Translations under genes and position numbers: made by a program
NCBI RefSeq assembly: GCF_900187045.1
Contig: NZ_LT906453.1
Location: 62,001 to 126,000, forward strand
DNA length: 64,000 nucleotides
From: Dermatophilus congolensis
Lineage (GTDB): Bacteria > Actinomycetota > Actinomycetes > Actinomycetales > Dermatophilaceae
Direction of reading: 5' to 3'
Part shown: positions 17,201 through 24,735 of the stretch, in pieces
Layout: every line of letters starts with the position of its first letter
How positions within the stretch are numbered: the first letter of the stretch is position 1
Notes under the pieces: model-generated
Seen by the model: the letters and a program-made list of their open reading frames with translations, nothing else
The model's database searches: none
Told to the model about the DNA's origin: nothing

Positions 17201-19566
17201 GCGAACCATCGCAGTACGGGCAGGTCATGCAGGGTGCCGTGGGGTTTGTCTTCTACGTCGATGGGGGTTGGGAGGTTTTGGACGGTGTTGGCTAGGGCGC
17301 GGGGGGTGCGTGCTTTGAAGATGTGTGCGACGCCTATGGGTAGGCCTGCTGAGCGTAGTGCTCCGGCTAGGCGGACGGCGATGAGGCTGTCGCCGCCGAT
17401 GTCGAAGAAGTCGCAGTCGGGGCTGACGCGTTGTAGGTCAAGAACGTCGGCCATAGCTGTGCATACCTGGGCCAGGCGTGGGTCGGTTATGTCTTCGGTT
17501 GTGGTGGTGTCGTTTTCCCATTGGGGTTCGGGGAGGGCGGATCGGTCGACTTTGCCGTTGACTGTGATTGGCATGGTGGGGAGGATCACGACGGCTGCGG
17601 GGACCATGTATTCGGGCAGTTGGGAGCGGGCCCAGTCTCGTAGTTGTTCTCCGGTGAGGCTGGAGTCGGCTGTGGTTACTGCGTATCCGATGAGTCGTCC
17701 GGATCGGGCGATGACGCAGACGGAGCGCACTTCGGGGTGTTCTGCCAGGCCTGCTTCGACGTCTTCGAGTTCTAGGCGCATGCCGCGGATTTTGACTTGG
17801 TTGTCTGCGCGGCCGACGAATTCGAGTGAGCCGTCGTCGAGGCGTCGTACGAGGTCGCCGGTGCGGTACATGCGGGATCCGTCAGCGGCGAAGGGGTCGG
17901 CGACGAATCGTGAGGCGGTCAGTGCGGGGGCGCCGACGTAGCCTCGGCCGACTAGCATTCCAGCGGCGTAGAGTTCGCCGGGTTCACCGATGGGGGCTGG
18001 GCGTAGGTCGGGGCCCAGTACGTATAGCCGGGTGTTGGGGTTGGCGCTTCCGATGGAGTGTCCCATGCGGTCGCCTTCTGCGCGGTAAACCACGTGGGAG
18101 ACACCGATGGTTGCTTCGGCGGGTCCGTAGCCGTGGTAGAGCGGGATGTCTAGGGCGCGGCGGAATCGGCGGTAGAGCGCTTGGGTGAGCAGTTCGCCGC
18201 CGCACCAGACGTGGCGTAGGTGGCGTAGGGATCCGGTGGGGGTTTGGTCGGTGGTGTTGGTGTCTTCGGCATCGAGGGTGAGGAGCATTTCGAGCATCGA
18301 TGAGACCAGGTAGGCGAAGGTTACTCGTTCGGTGCCGATGAGGTTGAGCAGGTAGGAGGGGTCGCGTTCTCCGTCTGGGGCTGCTACGACTACGCGTGCT
18401 CCGGAGATCAGTGGTAGCAGGATTTCGTTGATGGAGATGTCGAAGGCCAGTGGTGCTTTGAAGAGGGAGGCGTCATCGGTGCGGAAGCCGAGGATTTCAT
18501 CGCGTTGCCACAGGAGTCGTTCGACGATGGCGGCGCGGCGGATCATGGCGCCTTTGGGGCGGCCGGTGGAGCCGGAGGTGAAGACGATATAGGCCAGGCT
18601 GGAGCCGTTGATTTCTTCTGGTAGTGGCTCTGGTTTGGCTTGGGGTAGGGGGTTGTTGAGATCGAGGGTGATTGTTGATGTTTCTTCGCTGGTGGTGGGG
18701 TCTGCCACGAGCAGTAGTGAGACGGCTGCGTCGGTGATGACTGAGGCTCGTCGTGGTGCTGGCCATGCTGGGTCTACGGGCACGAAGGCGCCGCCGGCGA
18801 AGAGGACACCGAGGATCGCGACGACCATTTCGGCGCTGCGTGGAAGTGAGATACCGACGACGGTTTCGGCGCCTACGCCGTGGTGGCGTAGTTGTGCGGC
18901 TACCGCGTCTGCAGCTGTCACGAGTTGACGGTAGGTGAGGCGGTGTTCGTCGCTGACGACGGCTTCGGCTTCGGGGGTTTGTTCGGCCCAGGAGCGGATG
19001 AGTTCGGTGATGTCTGGTCGGTGTCGGGGTTGGTCGGTGTCGTTCCACATGGCCTCGAGTGCCACGCGTTGGGTGTCGCTTTGGGCACGTAGGGACAGCA
19101 GTGTGCGCTCTGGGCGGGCGATGAGGTCGGTGAGCAGTGTGTGCAGGTCGTGTTCGTCGACGCCTGGGGGTACGTGTACGCACACGGTGGCTTGAGCGGA
19201 GCCGGTTTGTGCTGGCTCTACTGTCACGGTGGTTGTTTCAAGGGTGGCGCTCACTCGTCCCGGCGCCCACTCTGCTTGTACTGCCATGGCTGCCGCCAGG
19301 TGAGGGAGTCGATCGTGGGCCGTGACCTGTATGTGGTGTTGGCCCAGCGCGTCATTCAGGGTGACGGTGAGGGGGGTGGACCTCACATCGGTTCCTTCTG
19401 TGGCGGGGGTGTTTCCGTGTTGCACCCACCACGCTGCTGCCACTGCCAGGAGGGGTAGGCAGATTGAGGTAGCGCAGGTGCCATCGGGATCCTTGCCCAA
19501 TCGGTTGGCCATTGCGTGGACTTCCTGAGTGGGCAGGTGGATGAGGTGGGTGAGTTCTTGAGTCAT
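8218..19566 (-). CDS. cchH: Trimodular siderophore NRPS, coelichelin-synthetase type
   Basis: A 3782-residue NRPS. Approximate order: residues 1-185 lack core motifs and look like the tail of a lost C domain; A1 185-690; PCP1 (GGDSL, about 725); E1 (HHLVMDG, about 897; NYLGR, about 1142); C2 (HHLVADG, about 1402); A2 1720-2220; PCP2 (GGDSI, about 2277); E2 (HHAVVDSMSW, about 2453); C3 (about 2868); A3 3195-3690; PCP3 (GGHSM, about 3742). There is no thioesterase. Pocket codes read by hand are DINYWGG/IGK (formyl-hydroxyornithine), DFWNIGMVHK (Thr) and DMENLGLINK (hydroxyornithine), the set I recall for CchH. C3 reads HLVLMDG instead of HHxxxDG. ATG 19566 follows GTGAGGACC. The gene lies 96 bases after the monooxygenase. 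Codon and GC-skew style changes along the gene. Confidence 0.93.
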   Translation of the reverse strand: MTQELTHLIHLPTQEVHAMANRLGKDPDGTCATSICLPLLAVAAAWWVQHGNTPATEGTDVRSTPLTVTLNDALGQHHIQVTAHDRLPHLAAAMAVQAEWAPGRVSATLETTTVTVEPAQTGSAQATVCVHVPPGVDEHDLHTLLTDLIARPERTLLSLRAQSDTQRVALEAMWNDTDQPRHRPDITELIRSWAEQTPEAEAVVSDEHRLTYRQLVTAADAVAAQLRHHGVGAETVVGISLPRSAEMVVAILGVLFAGGAFVPVDPAWPAPRRASVITDAAVSLLLVADPTTSEETSTITLDLNNPLPQAKPEPLPEEINGSSLAYIVFTSGSTGRPKGAMIRRAAIVERLLWQRDEILGFRTDDASLFKAPLAFDISINEILLPLISGARVVVAAPDGERDPSYLLNLIGTERVTFAYLVSSMLEMLLTLDAEDTNTTDQTPTGSLRHLRHVWCGGELLTQALYRRFRRALDIPLYHGYGPAEATIGVSHVVYRAEGDRMGHSIGSANPNTRLYVLGPDLRPAPIGEPGELYAAGMLVGRGYVGAPALTASRFVADPFAADGSRMYRTGDLVRRLDDGSLEFVGRADNQVKIRGMRLELEDVEAGLAEHPEVRSVCVIARSGRLIGYAVTTADSSLTGEQLRDWARSQLPEYMVPAAVVILPTMPITVNGKVDRSALPEPQWENDTTTTEDITDPRLAQVCTAMADVLDLQRVSPDCDFFDIGGDSLIAVRLAGALRSAGLPIGVAHIFKARTPRALANTVQNLPTPIDVEDKPHGTLHDLPVLRWFAEVTQAIDGFVQAVPLRAPHDLNLQAAQAILNAVIHQHPALRARVSHHNGLHLDIPTPENATPVYVDERGPGGDKNTDTDELIADLDPAAGVLVRARLRPGVLLVVIHHLVMDGISWQILTDDLTAAMQAWRAGELNPDGTPTPGKTHPVQPEGSSLRRWTQCLADAVASGHFDTDAHYYRRVLATPDAPLTNATGPTPTVANERTLTRHIDATTTEAITLAVPTAFGTGVNTVLLTAFALALATWREENGTHQTAALIDLEGHGRESRFVPTPGGEADLSHTLGWFTSMFPVLLDPGTTLHADEDTLVRALKTVKDQLAEVPNGGIGFGALRRLDQRPGAAAGLDHEPQILFNYLGRVGSTNDAEFEPLPGTDLLGERRDPEQPLPRTLELNAVTTVEPDGGVLRATFSWGANVLEDTSITRLAQLWTEALTALAGLAHRGSRSPGDFASAPGLPAPISFEDLDRLDSPTLVDILPLTPVQNGMYFHSVFEGEQSDAYVEQQLVHLHGPIDAHRLETALRALLRHHPALSAAVFTTTSGEAVSVIDTAAADRLHLAELDLTAVEPHEAQQRLRQRAHTDRTTGFDPTHAPLMRCTLVTLEPEHCVLIQTVHHLVADGWSVPLMLRTLIECYTNPDLPEPAYRPERGIPGFVRWLDTRDRHADQQLWQTALQGATPVVVAPGAATPTHIEEIPVIADNIDAALEHCRNHGWSIPVLAHAAWGLVLRDLAGLDCRSDVIFGSTVSGRDAPVEDLENAVGMVINTVPSLAPGAAPTDPAHTLLTGVSTHLDHVRAHMHVPLADTVPQGSTVGDLFDTLVVMDLPTDPAQLHVPGAEVEIRAVINDGAPHYPLTLVVSPTEKPLLRLLYDPASINHSRAQRITRMLAAAVEGLCSSNSVAHVTAHIAAAGAQSTNEPETLTQLWQTSVKAHPQRPALVAVTADKGTPERIEYTQMHARARSVAATLSQALPHSDQPARVALLLDRSPEQVVGILAVVLAGGTYVPLDPLSPDHRIDLILDNCQPEVLLVGPQYAERAHTIAPEGTTVMVMPDPQQQDNTTEQQDNTTELQFSPRNPSPHDPAYILYTSGSTGRPKGVVVTHANVLALLHTADNHIQMSNQDVWCLFHSFAFDFSVWELWAPLRYGACVVLLDYALTRSPHDFAGVLAEQKVTVLNQTPSAFVALDSTGATLPALRHLIFGGEALEIARVAEFAHRHPNCHIINMYGITETTVHVTALKLTTTLLQTAQQNRTTASPVGRPLDGLRGYVLDGQLQPVRPGGTGILYVAGPQVTRGYFGQPGLSAARFVADPFAADGTRMYCSGDVMRVRADGGLEYIGRADRQIQVRGFRIEPGEVETVLLTAPEVADAAVLALDRPEGRQLAAVVVPREGTDLAEAASTARRTARRNLPAYLVPSLLIAAQQLPLTINGKRDETALRAMLEASNEHEMHPEPDAAPAAEQQGETAVTAIAAALAAVLDLDPQAVGPNEDYFQLGGDSILALKLCHRLRREGIAVSPREVFTGRTPAGIARLCLQPAPATSVTRAKTTHGALVPLPMLYRQQTLGMPSDFAQARTIELDETVNTEQLSKALGHVVTAHPLLGARLSGLSHQLPLSIEIPATPPTIPVLQVDTAEHALPALLETLDPENGTLLAAAVVKEGRVAVMAVHHAVVDSMSWLVIENDLRCALENKPIAPETVSAGEHATELLRRTHTDEITQWLPHWQRMHHIPQLVVADSWPGEQVRLLATRLEADAAKALLTATSGTQVAARLTATVVAALSRCIGERPEILVDLETHGRNNGDSLNIDLERTVGWFTCLAPVRVPGSSDPQRVIHAVEGGSDAAPATSYAALRYLHPHGARMLSNGGAQVLVNYLGRAESEAVLCVPAPATPPRTPHLLEVDIWAMSSQELRAEFRVAEPAWNELGVDPADLIPAWQKAVADLAESLAEQGEQAALTPLQRGLLFQAQVAPGGTYTAQTTLAFDRRLDPQTVAESFADTVTIHPAIGARFLVDEDGTPTQWLPEATQRICPEVTVHEVNSVDQIDALLDAQRRLPFDLGEWPLARFLLIRTPHEGDLLVFTYHLVLMDGWSRALLLNSFLQRLRLRENTPEQDICLPEPSRPSFAEVARKATSHDEAAALAHWRSRLEGLNGPTLVGDGRLATTPTLPESVVIDLDEQSTNALNAAASRAGVTLTALIVAATTLSLRVLTGEDDVVVGLSVSGRNLVEDPGVDSVVGVLLNTVPARVQLQAQQTVMELLTRIQAERLESMPFDGVDLGQVQRDLGMEVLFDSLVVVQNFLDPKAAQETRRTHGITAESSVDATHFPLTWVYTPGERLRLTLEHRPELLPKGAAQTAAHLAVSALQSLTDSVLSAESGRRCVASLPGWQAGPDHGDVVAAQNARVDFTVVDALDAAAERNPDAVALVDEQHRWTFAQFQGRCLAVAQELQRRGVGPGATVALGLPRSAHVVAALMGVLRTGARYVPVDLSHPDGRLAAVLGDVNPEVVLVTGESRSRMARIVPDVPLIEVDALASVQMTAELVSRASVAGDAYVIYTSGSTGRPKGVVVPHDGLASMLVNHRRKIFAPAVHAAGDRRFRVAHALSFAFDMSWEELLWLADGHEVHLCDEDLRRDPQRLVEYTRQNGIDVINVTPGQAEQLIAEGLLDEGMHAPSLVLLGGEAVSVRLWRRLGQTSGVRGYNLYGPTEYTINALGVGDDECADPVIGAPVDHTVALVLDRWLRPVPDGVPGELYLTGIGLARGYHGMPGRTAESFVACPWGEPGSRMYRTGDRVRRRVEDGLMEYLGRTDNQVKIRGHRVDPGEVSAAVLTLAEQDRGAQAPSDVAEVYGCVTTVVNGALVCHLAARVADSQGVARAVRDGLRSVLPEALVPDRYAVVSEFPLTANGKVDTAQLGSGSPVGSTGRPARGEQECLVAELVAEVLDLDEDEVPADVDFFSLGGHSMAAVRLVALLRAEGASELAVRDVYALRTVERMAQKLVM

Positions 19567-19662
19567 CGACGGGTCCTCACAGCGGGTGGCAAGACGGGTA
19601 AGGGGCCGACGACGAGGCCGGCTCGCAGAAGTGGGCGTCGGGCGGTGGCGCCGACATTGAGG

Positions 19663-21039
19663 TCAGCGCGCGGCGAGCACTGACTGTTCGGTGTGTACGT
19701 GGTTGGGGTTTTCTTCTTGTAGGTCGGCGCGTAGTGCTTGGCAGAGTTCTCCGGCGCGTACTGCGATGGTGGATAGCAGGGTGGCGGAGAGGCCGTGGCT
19801 GCTTTCGGTGGCGCCTTGGATGAACAGTCCGGGTACTTCGCGTCCGTTGACGATGACGTGGTGGTCGCGGGAGACCTGGGGGGTTTCGGTGCCGATGAGG
19901 CTGGGGGCTAGGCCGCTGAGGCCGCGGGAGCGGAACCCGGTGGCGCAGACGACGGCGTCGACGTGTGTGGTGTGTTCAGTGCCGTCGATGCGGTTGCGGA
20001 GGATGACTTCGACGCGGCCATCTTCGGCCAGGCGTGCGTGCATGACGCGGGTGACGCGGTGGAAGTTCAGTCGGTGTTCGCCGGTGACTTGTTCGCGGTA
20101 TTCACGGTTGTACAGGTCGACGATGAGGCTTTCGTCGACGCAGGCGTAGTTGGTGTATCGGTGTCGTTGTACTAGGTCGCGGCGTACGTCTTCGGAGGCG
20201 CGGTGGAAGTCGTCGACTGCTGCGGGGTCGAAGACGCGGTTGGCGAAGGGGCTGTCGTCGGCTGGTGCGAATCCGTATCCGTGGAATGCTGCCTCGACGT
20301 TGGCTCCGGCGTCGTGCAGGTATGCGATGACTTCAGCGGCGGATTGGCCTGCGCCGACGACGAGTGCGTTGCGTGGCAGGCCTTCTGGTAGTGCGGCGAG
20401 GTGGTCTAGTAGGCGGTGGTTGTGGAACACCCTTCCGGATTCGGCTAGTTCTGCTCCTAGTGCCCATTCGGGAAGTCGTTCTTCTAGGCCGCTGGCTACG
20501 ACGACGGTGCGGGCGTAGTGGATTTCGGGCCCATCTGGGCCTTCTGCGGTGATGGTGAAGCGGGCTCCGTTGGGGGCGTCGTCGATGGCGTGGTCGAGTG
20601 CGGTGACTGTTCGACCGTAGCGGACGTCGGCGTCGAGGTTGGTGGCTACCCAGCGTAGGTAGTCGGAGAATTCGACGCGTTCGGGGGTGAATGTTTGTCG
20701 GTTGATGAAGTCTGGGAGTCGGTCGTGTTCTTTCAGGTAGTTGATGAAGGTGTAGCGGCTTTCGGGGTTACGCATTGTCACGAGATCTTTGAGGAAGGAG
20801 ATCTGCATGGTGGTTCCGGGCAGCAGCATGCCGTCGTGCCAACGAAATTCGTTTTGTTTTTCGAGGAACATGGCTTTGATGCCTGTTCCTTCGTTCAGGG
20901 CGATGGCTAGCCCGAGGTTGCCTGGTCCAAAACCGATGCCGATGACGTCATATACCGCGGTGGAGCGGTTGGATTCTTGGTGGGGGGCGTGGCCGTTTTG
21001 CGTAGGTGTGTGGGATTCGCTTGGGTCAGGGGTAAACAC
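19663..21039 (-). CDS. cchB: L-ornithine N5-monooxygenase (CchB-like)
   Basis: A 458-residue flavin N-hydroxylase that converts L-ornithine to N5-hydroxyornithine using FAD, NADPH and O2, the first step of hydroxamate formation. The FAD site GIGFGPGNLGLA is near residue 35, the NADPH-binding VVGAGQSAAEV in the middle, and the ATGF motif near the C-terminus. Start is GTG 21039, preceded by a strong TGGAGGAG ribosome site; the first 28 residues are a disordered extension. The iron box at 21058-21076 lies just upstream, and the NRPS gene follows 96 bases downstream, so the two form an iron-regulated transcription unit that supplies and uses the same building block. Confidence 0.92.
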   Translation of the reverse strand: MFTPDPSESHTPTQNGHAPHQESNRSTAVYDVIGIGFGPGNLGLAIALNEGTGIKAMFLEKQNEFRWHDGMLLPGTTMQISFLKDLVTMRNPESRYTFINYLKEHDRLPDFINRQTFTPERVEFSDYLRWVATNLDADVRYGRTVTALDHAIDDAPNGARFTITAEGPDGPEIHYARTVVVASGLEERLPEWALGAELAESGRVFHNHRLLDHLAALPEGLPRNALVVGAGQSAAEVIAYLHDAGANVEAAFHGYGFAPADDSPFANRVFDPAAVDDFHRASEDVRRDLVQRHRYTNYACVDESLIVDLYNREYREQVTGEHRLNFHRVTRVMHARLAEDGRVEVILRNRIDGTEHTTHVDAVVCATGFRSRGLSGLAPSLIGTETPQVSRDHHVIVNGREVPGLFIQGATESSHGLSATLLSTIAVRAGELCQALRADLQEENPNHVHTEQSVLAAR

Positions 21040-21057
21040 GATGACTCCTCCATTCTA

Positions 21058-21076
21058 TAAGGTAAGCCTTACCTTA
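21058..21076. promoter_or_regulatory. Iron box upstream of monooxygenase-NRPS operon
   Basis: TAAGGTAAGCCTTACCTTA: perfect 9-1-9 symmetry and the best match to the DtxR/IdeR consensus in the window. It overlaps the stop codon of the ABC exporter gene upstream (21074-21076) and sits 18 bases before the GTG start at 21039. Confidence 0.88.
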
Positions 21077-22702
21077 CATGGACATGTGCTCAACTCGATC
21101 CGCCACCGTCACCCACTCCGGCCCAGCACAAAGAACCACTGTGGTTCTGCCTGAACGTTTCTCAGCCAGCAGCAGCGAAATGTTCCGCGCTGTCACGGCA
21201 TCAACAGCAGAGGTCGGATCCACCAAAACCAAAATGTCTGGGTCAGCAGCCAATGCCCTCCCCAATGCCAGCCGCTGCCGCTGCCCACCAGAAAGATTGG
21301 TCCCCCGCTCAGTTACCTGCCGCTCCAACGCCGAACCAGCTGTCACATCATCGAGGCGCAACCGGCTACACAACTCGGAAGGTTGATCGGGCTCAGTTTC
21401 TTTGCCAGCAAACCGGCCAGCGGGGATGAGGGCCTGCCCCACCGTTCCCTGCAGAATCTGCGGATGCCTCGCTTCGGCAAGCACGAGATCACGCAACTGC
21501 TCTAGATCTGCTTCCTGTGTTGGCACGCCACGCACCTGCACATGACACTGCATCGGTGCCGCATCAACACCTGCACGCAACGCCTCTACTACTTCTGTGG
21601 CATGCCCAGAGGAGCAATACACCACGGTGAGTTGCCCTTCGGGGGCAGACCACTTCTGCTCGCCATTCCAGGCGGCAATCGCAGCTACTTCTCCAGCAGC
21701 AGGCAAGGCACGTCCGTGCACCATCGGTGTGGGCTCCCCCACCGCGGCCAGGCGCCGGGATGAAGCCCGCGCGGCTGCCGCATACTGCGGCATTCGGCAC
21801 AGTTGTTGAGCTGGATCTGCCACGAACTGGGTTAACCCAACGACCGTGATGAGTTCACCGATCGAAATATCCCCAGCTAGGGCTCGGTAACCTGCAGCCA
21901 CTCCCACGAGACCAACAAGAAGAGTGCTGGTCAAGGTGGTCACCATCTCGCTCACTCCACCAAGCTTGGCGAGGCCTTCGGCCTGCTCACGTGCATCGGA
22001 AGATAACCGCCGGTACCCCTGATAGGCAGCCCCTCTACCACCAATTCCAGCCAATGGGCGCAGCCCCCGCAGCAGGTCACCTACGCGAGCAGTAGCCACC
22101 GCTAGGAGACGTTGATGCTCTTGCCCCCAGGAGGCAATACGTCCTGAGATGAGGTGCAGGACTGTAAGCACCACAGCCGTGCCGCCAAGAACCATCGCCC
22201 CTAGCGCGAGGTCGATATAGGCCAGCACACCAGCACAGAAAAGAATCCCCACCAGGGCAGAGGCGGCCACCGCAAGAATTTCCATGATGTCGGCAGCGTG
22301 ACCGGCATCCTCACCTGCCACTGTCACCAAGTCATCCCCGTTAACCTCACCGCGGGAAGGGCGAGAGGCGATGACGCGGGTAGCGATTTCGTCACGCAGT
22401 TCTTCAGTACGGCGAGCCGTAGCGGCCTGCAAAAAACGGAAAGCGGTGCGCCAGGACCACGAGACGGTGAAAATAGCTACGCCCAGCGCAACCACTGACA
22501 ACACCGGAGCCCACACGCTGCGCTGTTCAAGTACGTGGTCAACGATCCACCCCAGCAGCAGCGGAACTGACGCTTCTGCCACCTGATACAGGCACAGGAG
22601 CGCACCGGCTCCTAGCAGCGTCCACCTTTGACGGCGCAGGGGGGCGAGCAGGATTTCTCGCGCTCGGGCACGCTCGGGCATGCCAGCGCCTCCCAAACTC
22701 AT
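21074..22702 (-). CDS. ABC exporter half-transporter with degenerate Walker A (siderophore export)
   Basis: A 542-residue fused membrane/nucleotide-binding half-transporter. Start 22702 overlaps the stop of the partner gene as ATGA. Residues 1-310 hold about six membrane helices. In the nucleotide-binding domain the Walker A position reads QLTVVYCSSGHATEVVEAL and lacks GxxGxGKS/T, whereas NLSGGQRQRLALGRAL is canonical and Walker B reads DILVLVDP with Pro in place of catalytic Glu. It should pair with the product at 22699-24480, which has the opposite defects, giving one working ATP site. Matches the CchG/CchI exporter genes of coelichelin clusters. It probably exports the finished siderophore. 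Confidence 0.82.
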   Translation of the reverse strand: MSLGGAGMPERARAREILLAPLRRQRWTLLGAGALLCLYQVAEASVPLLLGWIVDHVLEQRSVWAPVLSVVALGVAIFTVSWSWRTAFRFLQAATARRTEELRDEIATRVIASRPSRGEVNGDDLVTVAGEDAGHAADIMEILAVAASALVGILFCAGVLAYIDLALGAMVLGGTAVVLTVLHLISGRIASWGQEHQRLLAVATARVGDLLRGLRPLAGIGGRGAAYQGYRRLSSDAREQAEGLAKLGGVSEMVTTLTSTLLVGLVGVAAGYRALAGDISIGELITVVGLTQFVADPAQQLCRMPQYAAAARASSRRLAAVGEPTPMVHGRALPAAGEVAAIAAWNGEQKWSAPEGQLTVVYCSSGHATEVVEALRAGVDAAPMQCHVQVRGVPTQEADLEQLRDLVLAEARHPQILQGTVGQALIPAGRFAGKETEPDQPSELCSRLRLDDVTAGSALERQVTERGTNLSGGQRQRLALGRALAADPDILVLVDPTSAVDAVTARNISLLLAEKRSGRTTVVLCAGPEWVTVADRVEHMSM

Positions 22703-24480
22703 CGCATTTCCTCTTCCCGTCCGGTGCTCCATGCATCCCACAGTTCGGCGTAGCGTCCACCTGCAGCGAGGAGCTGTTCATGCGTGCCGTGTTCGATAAC
22801 CCGACCGTCTGCCATGACAGCGATGGCATCAGCGGCGCACACCTGATCGAGCCGATGCGCCACCACCACGGCAGTGCGACCAGCTGTGACTGCTTGCGAG
22901 GCCGCTTCCAGCACTCCAGCTTCGGCCGATCCGGCTTCAGCGGTTGCTTCGTCGAGCACGACGACTGGTGTGGCACGCACGAGGATTCGGGCGAGGGCAA
23001 GTTGCTGGGCCAGCGCAGGGTCGGGGATGAGTCCACCTTCACCGACGCGGGTGTCTAGGCCTTCGGGCAAGGTCTGCATCCACTCTTGCGCGCCAACGGT
23101 TTTCAGCGCGTCGTGGAGCGTGGTGTCATCGGCTGTTGGGTCTGCCAGCCGTAGGTCATCGCGCAAAGTGCCAGCGAAGACGTGGCTCTCTTGGGTAGCG
23201 ACGCTTACCAGCGCGCGCAGCTGGGACTCGTCGAATTCGGCGATAGAGCGACCGTTAAGGGTGATTTCACCTTCAGTGGGGTGCAAACTGCCCGCAAGCA
23301 GCGAGGCCAGGGTGGTTTTACCGGCTCCGGTGGCTCCGACGAGGGCCAGGGTGGCCCCAGCGGGGATATGCAGGTCTACACCATCGACTGCAGGGTGTTC
23401 TGCTGCAGGGTATCGGTGATGGAGTCCGTGTACGCGTATCTCTACTGCCGTTTCTTTTTCTCGACCAGGCTGCGCGGGCTCAGCGTGTCCGGCCAGGCGC
23501 ATTACGCCGACAAGGCGCACGAGCGCGGCACCTGCTTTTTGTATGTCGTCGGCAACGGCTAGGACCGCACCAATGGGGGTGAATAGGCGGTGGAATAGCA
23601 AGGTCGCGGCAGCAACATCGCCGACGGTGACGTGATCAGCGCGTAGCAGCAGCCATCCCATGAGGATCAGCGCTGCCAGCCCGATGAATTCGGCACGGTT
23701 TTCTCTTGCAACGAACCGTGTGAACACCGAGAAGCTGTCGATAGCTTGACGGCGCACTGCGGCAGCGGAGTTGGTTAGCTGGTGGCGGCGTTGTTTTTCT
23801 AGTCCGTAGGAGCGCAGTGTGTGCACCGCCTCGACGGTGCCTACCACATCGTTGAGGTATTCGGCTTCTAGGCGTCGCAGCTCCCGGTAGCGAGGCGCGG
23901 CCCGTGGCAGGTACCAGCGCACTGCCAGAACGTACATCGGCCCGGCAGCCATTCCAGCAAGAGCGAGTCGCACGTCAAGGGTTGCCATACCTACTAGTGC
24001 CACGAAGATCATCAGCGAGGCACCTAAGACGGTGGGCAGAGCGCCGCGCGAGGCCGAGGATAGGACTGCAACGTCGGGGCCCACGCGGGAGAGTGTGTCT
24101 CCTCGTCCTGCGTTTTCGAGGGTGGCCACAGGCAGGCTGAGTGTGGCGTGGGTGACGCGTTCGCGTAGTTCAGCGACAACGCGAGCGGCCAGGGTTCCCA
24201 GGAGGGTGTGCCCCAGGCCGTTGAGCAGACCCGCCCCCAGGGCACAGGCAATGATGATGCTCAATAGTCCAGGCAGGGTTTGTGCTCCGTTGCCTGCGCG
24301 GATGAGGTCAACGATCCGGCCAAGCAGGAGCACTGGCACTACGGCCAGCGCGGCGCCAGCCAGTAGGGCTAGGGCGGCCCCGATTGCTAGGAGTGGACGG
24401 CTTTTAAGTGATCGGACCAGTTCGGTGGTTGCCTGTGCAGCGGTGACGACTGGCAGGCGCTCATTGGAGGGGACTGCCAC
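22699..24480 (-). CDS. ABC exporter half-transporter with intact Walker A/B (siderophore export)
   Basis: A 593-residue half-transporter. I prefer the GTG at 24480, four bases after the MbtH stop, over an ATG at 24561 that lies inside MbtH. An N-terminal membrane domain with about six helices precedes a nucleotide-binding domain with GATGAGKTTLASLLAG (Walker A) and PVVVLDEATAEAG (Walker B with Glu). The signature region reads LIPDPALAQQLALAR rather than LSGGQ. The missing signature is supplied by the partner at 21074-22702, so together they make one canonical composite ATP site. Its expression is tied to MbtH upstream and to the partner downstream, under the 24736 palindrome. Confidence 0.83.
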   Translation of the reverse strand: MAVPSNERLPVVTAAQATTELVRSLKSRPLLAIGAALALLAGAALAVVPVLLLGRIVDLIRAGNGAQTLPGLLSIIIACALGAGLLNGLGHTLLGTLAARVVAELRERVTHATLSLPVATLENAGRGDTLSRVGPDVAVLSSASRGALPTVLGASLMIFVALVGMATLDVRLALAGMAAGPMYVLAVRWYLPRAAPRYRELRRLEAEYLNDVVGTVEAVHTLRSYGLEKQRRHQLTNSAAAVRRQAIDSFSVFTRFVARENRAEFIGLAALILMGWLLLRADHVTVGDVAAATLLFHRLFTPIGAVLAVADDIQKAGAALVRLVGVMRLAGHAEPAQPGREKETAVEIRVHGLHHRYPAAEHPAVDGVDLHIPAGATLALVGATGAGKTTLASLLAGSLHPTEGEITLNGRSIAEFDESQLRALVSVATQESHVFAGTLRDDLRLADPTADDTTLHDALKTVGAQEWMQTLPEGLDTRVGEGGLIPDPALAQQLALARILVRATPVVVLDEATAEAGSAEAGVLEAASQAVTAGRTAVVVAHRLDQVCAADAIAVMADGRVIEHGTHEQLLAAGGRYAELWDAWSTGREEEMR

Positions 24481-24484
24481 GGTT

Positions 24485-24694
24485 TTAGGAGCCGATGCGC
24501 TGTGGGCGCAGGTCTGCCCAGTGGGTTTCGATGTATTCCAGGGCGGCTTCGCGGGAGGCACCTTCAGGTGCCCCGTGGGCTATGGTCCAGCCTGCAGGGA
24601 CGTCAGCGAAGGTTGGCCATAGGGAGTGTTGCCCCTCGGCATTGGTGAGGACGTAGAAGCTGCCGGATGCGTCGTCGAAGGGGTTGTCGGCCAT
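24485..24694 (-). CDS. MbtH-like protein (CchK-like)
   Basis: A 69-residue protein with the family opening NPFDD, the [13 protein letters not shown] core and a C-terminal THWADLRP stretch, full length for the MbtH family. These small cytoplasmic chaperones bind NRPS adenylation domains and are often needed for their folding or activity. It is the first gene of the exporter operon, 41 bases below the palindromic iron-box-like site. It presumably serves one or more A domains of the NRPS at 8218-19566. Confidence 0.93.
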   Translation of the reverse strand: MADNPFDDASGSFYVLTNAEGQHSLWPTFADVPAGWTIAHGAPEGASREAALEYIETHWADLRPQRIGS

Positions 24695-24735
24695 GGCGTC
24701 TCCTCCAGGGAAGCGGCGGGAATGAGTGACATGTA

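Noticed and set aside
14771-17209. Long Arg/Pro/His-rich open frames on both strands inside the NRPS
   Set aside because: Shadows of a high-GC gene; composition is unnatural and NRPS motifs run through in the true frame.
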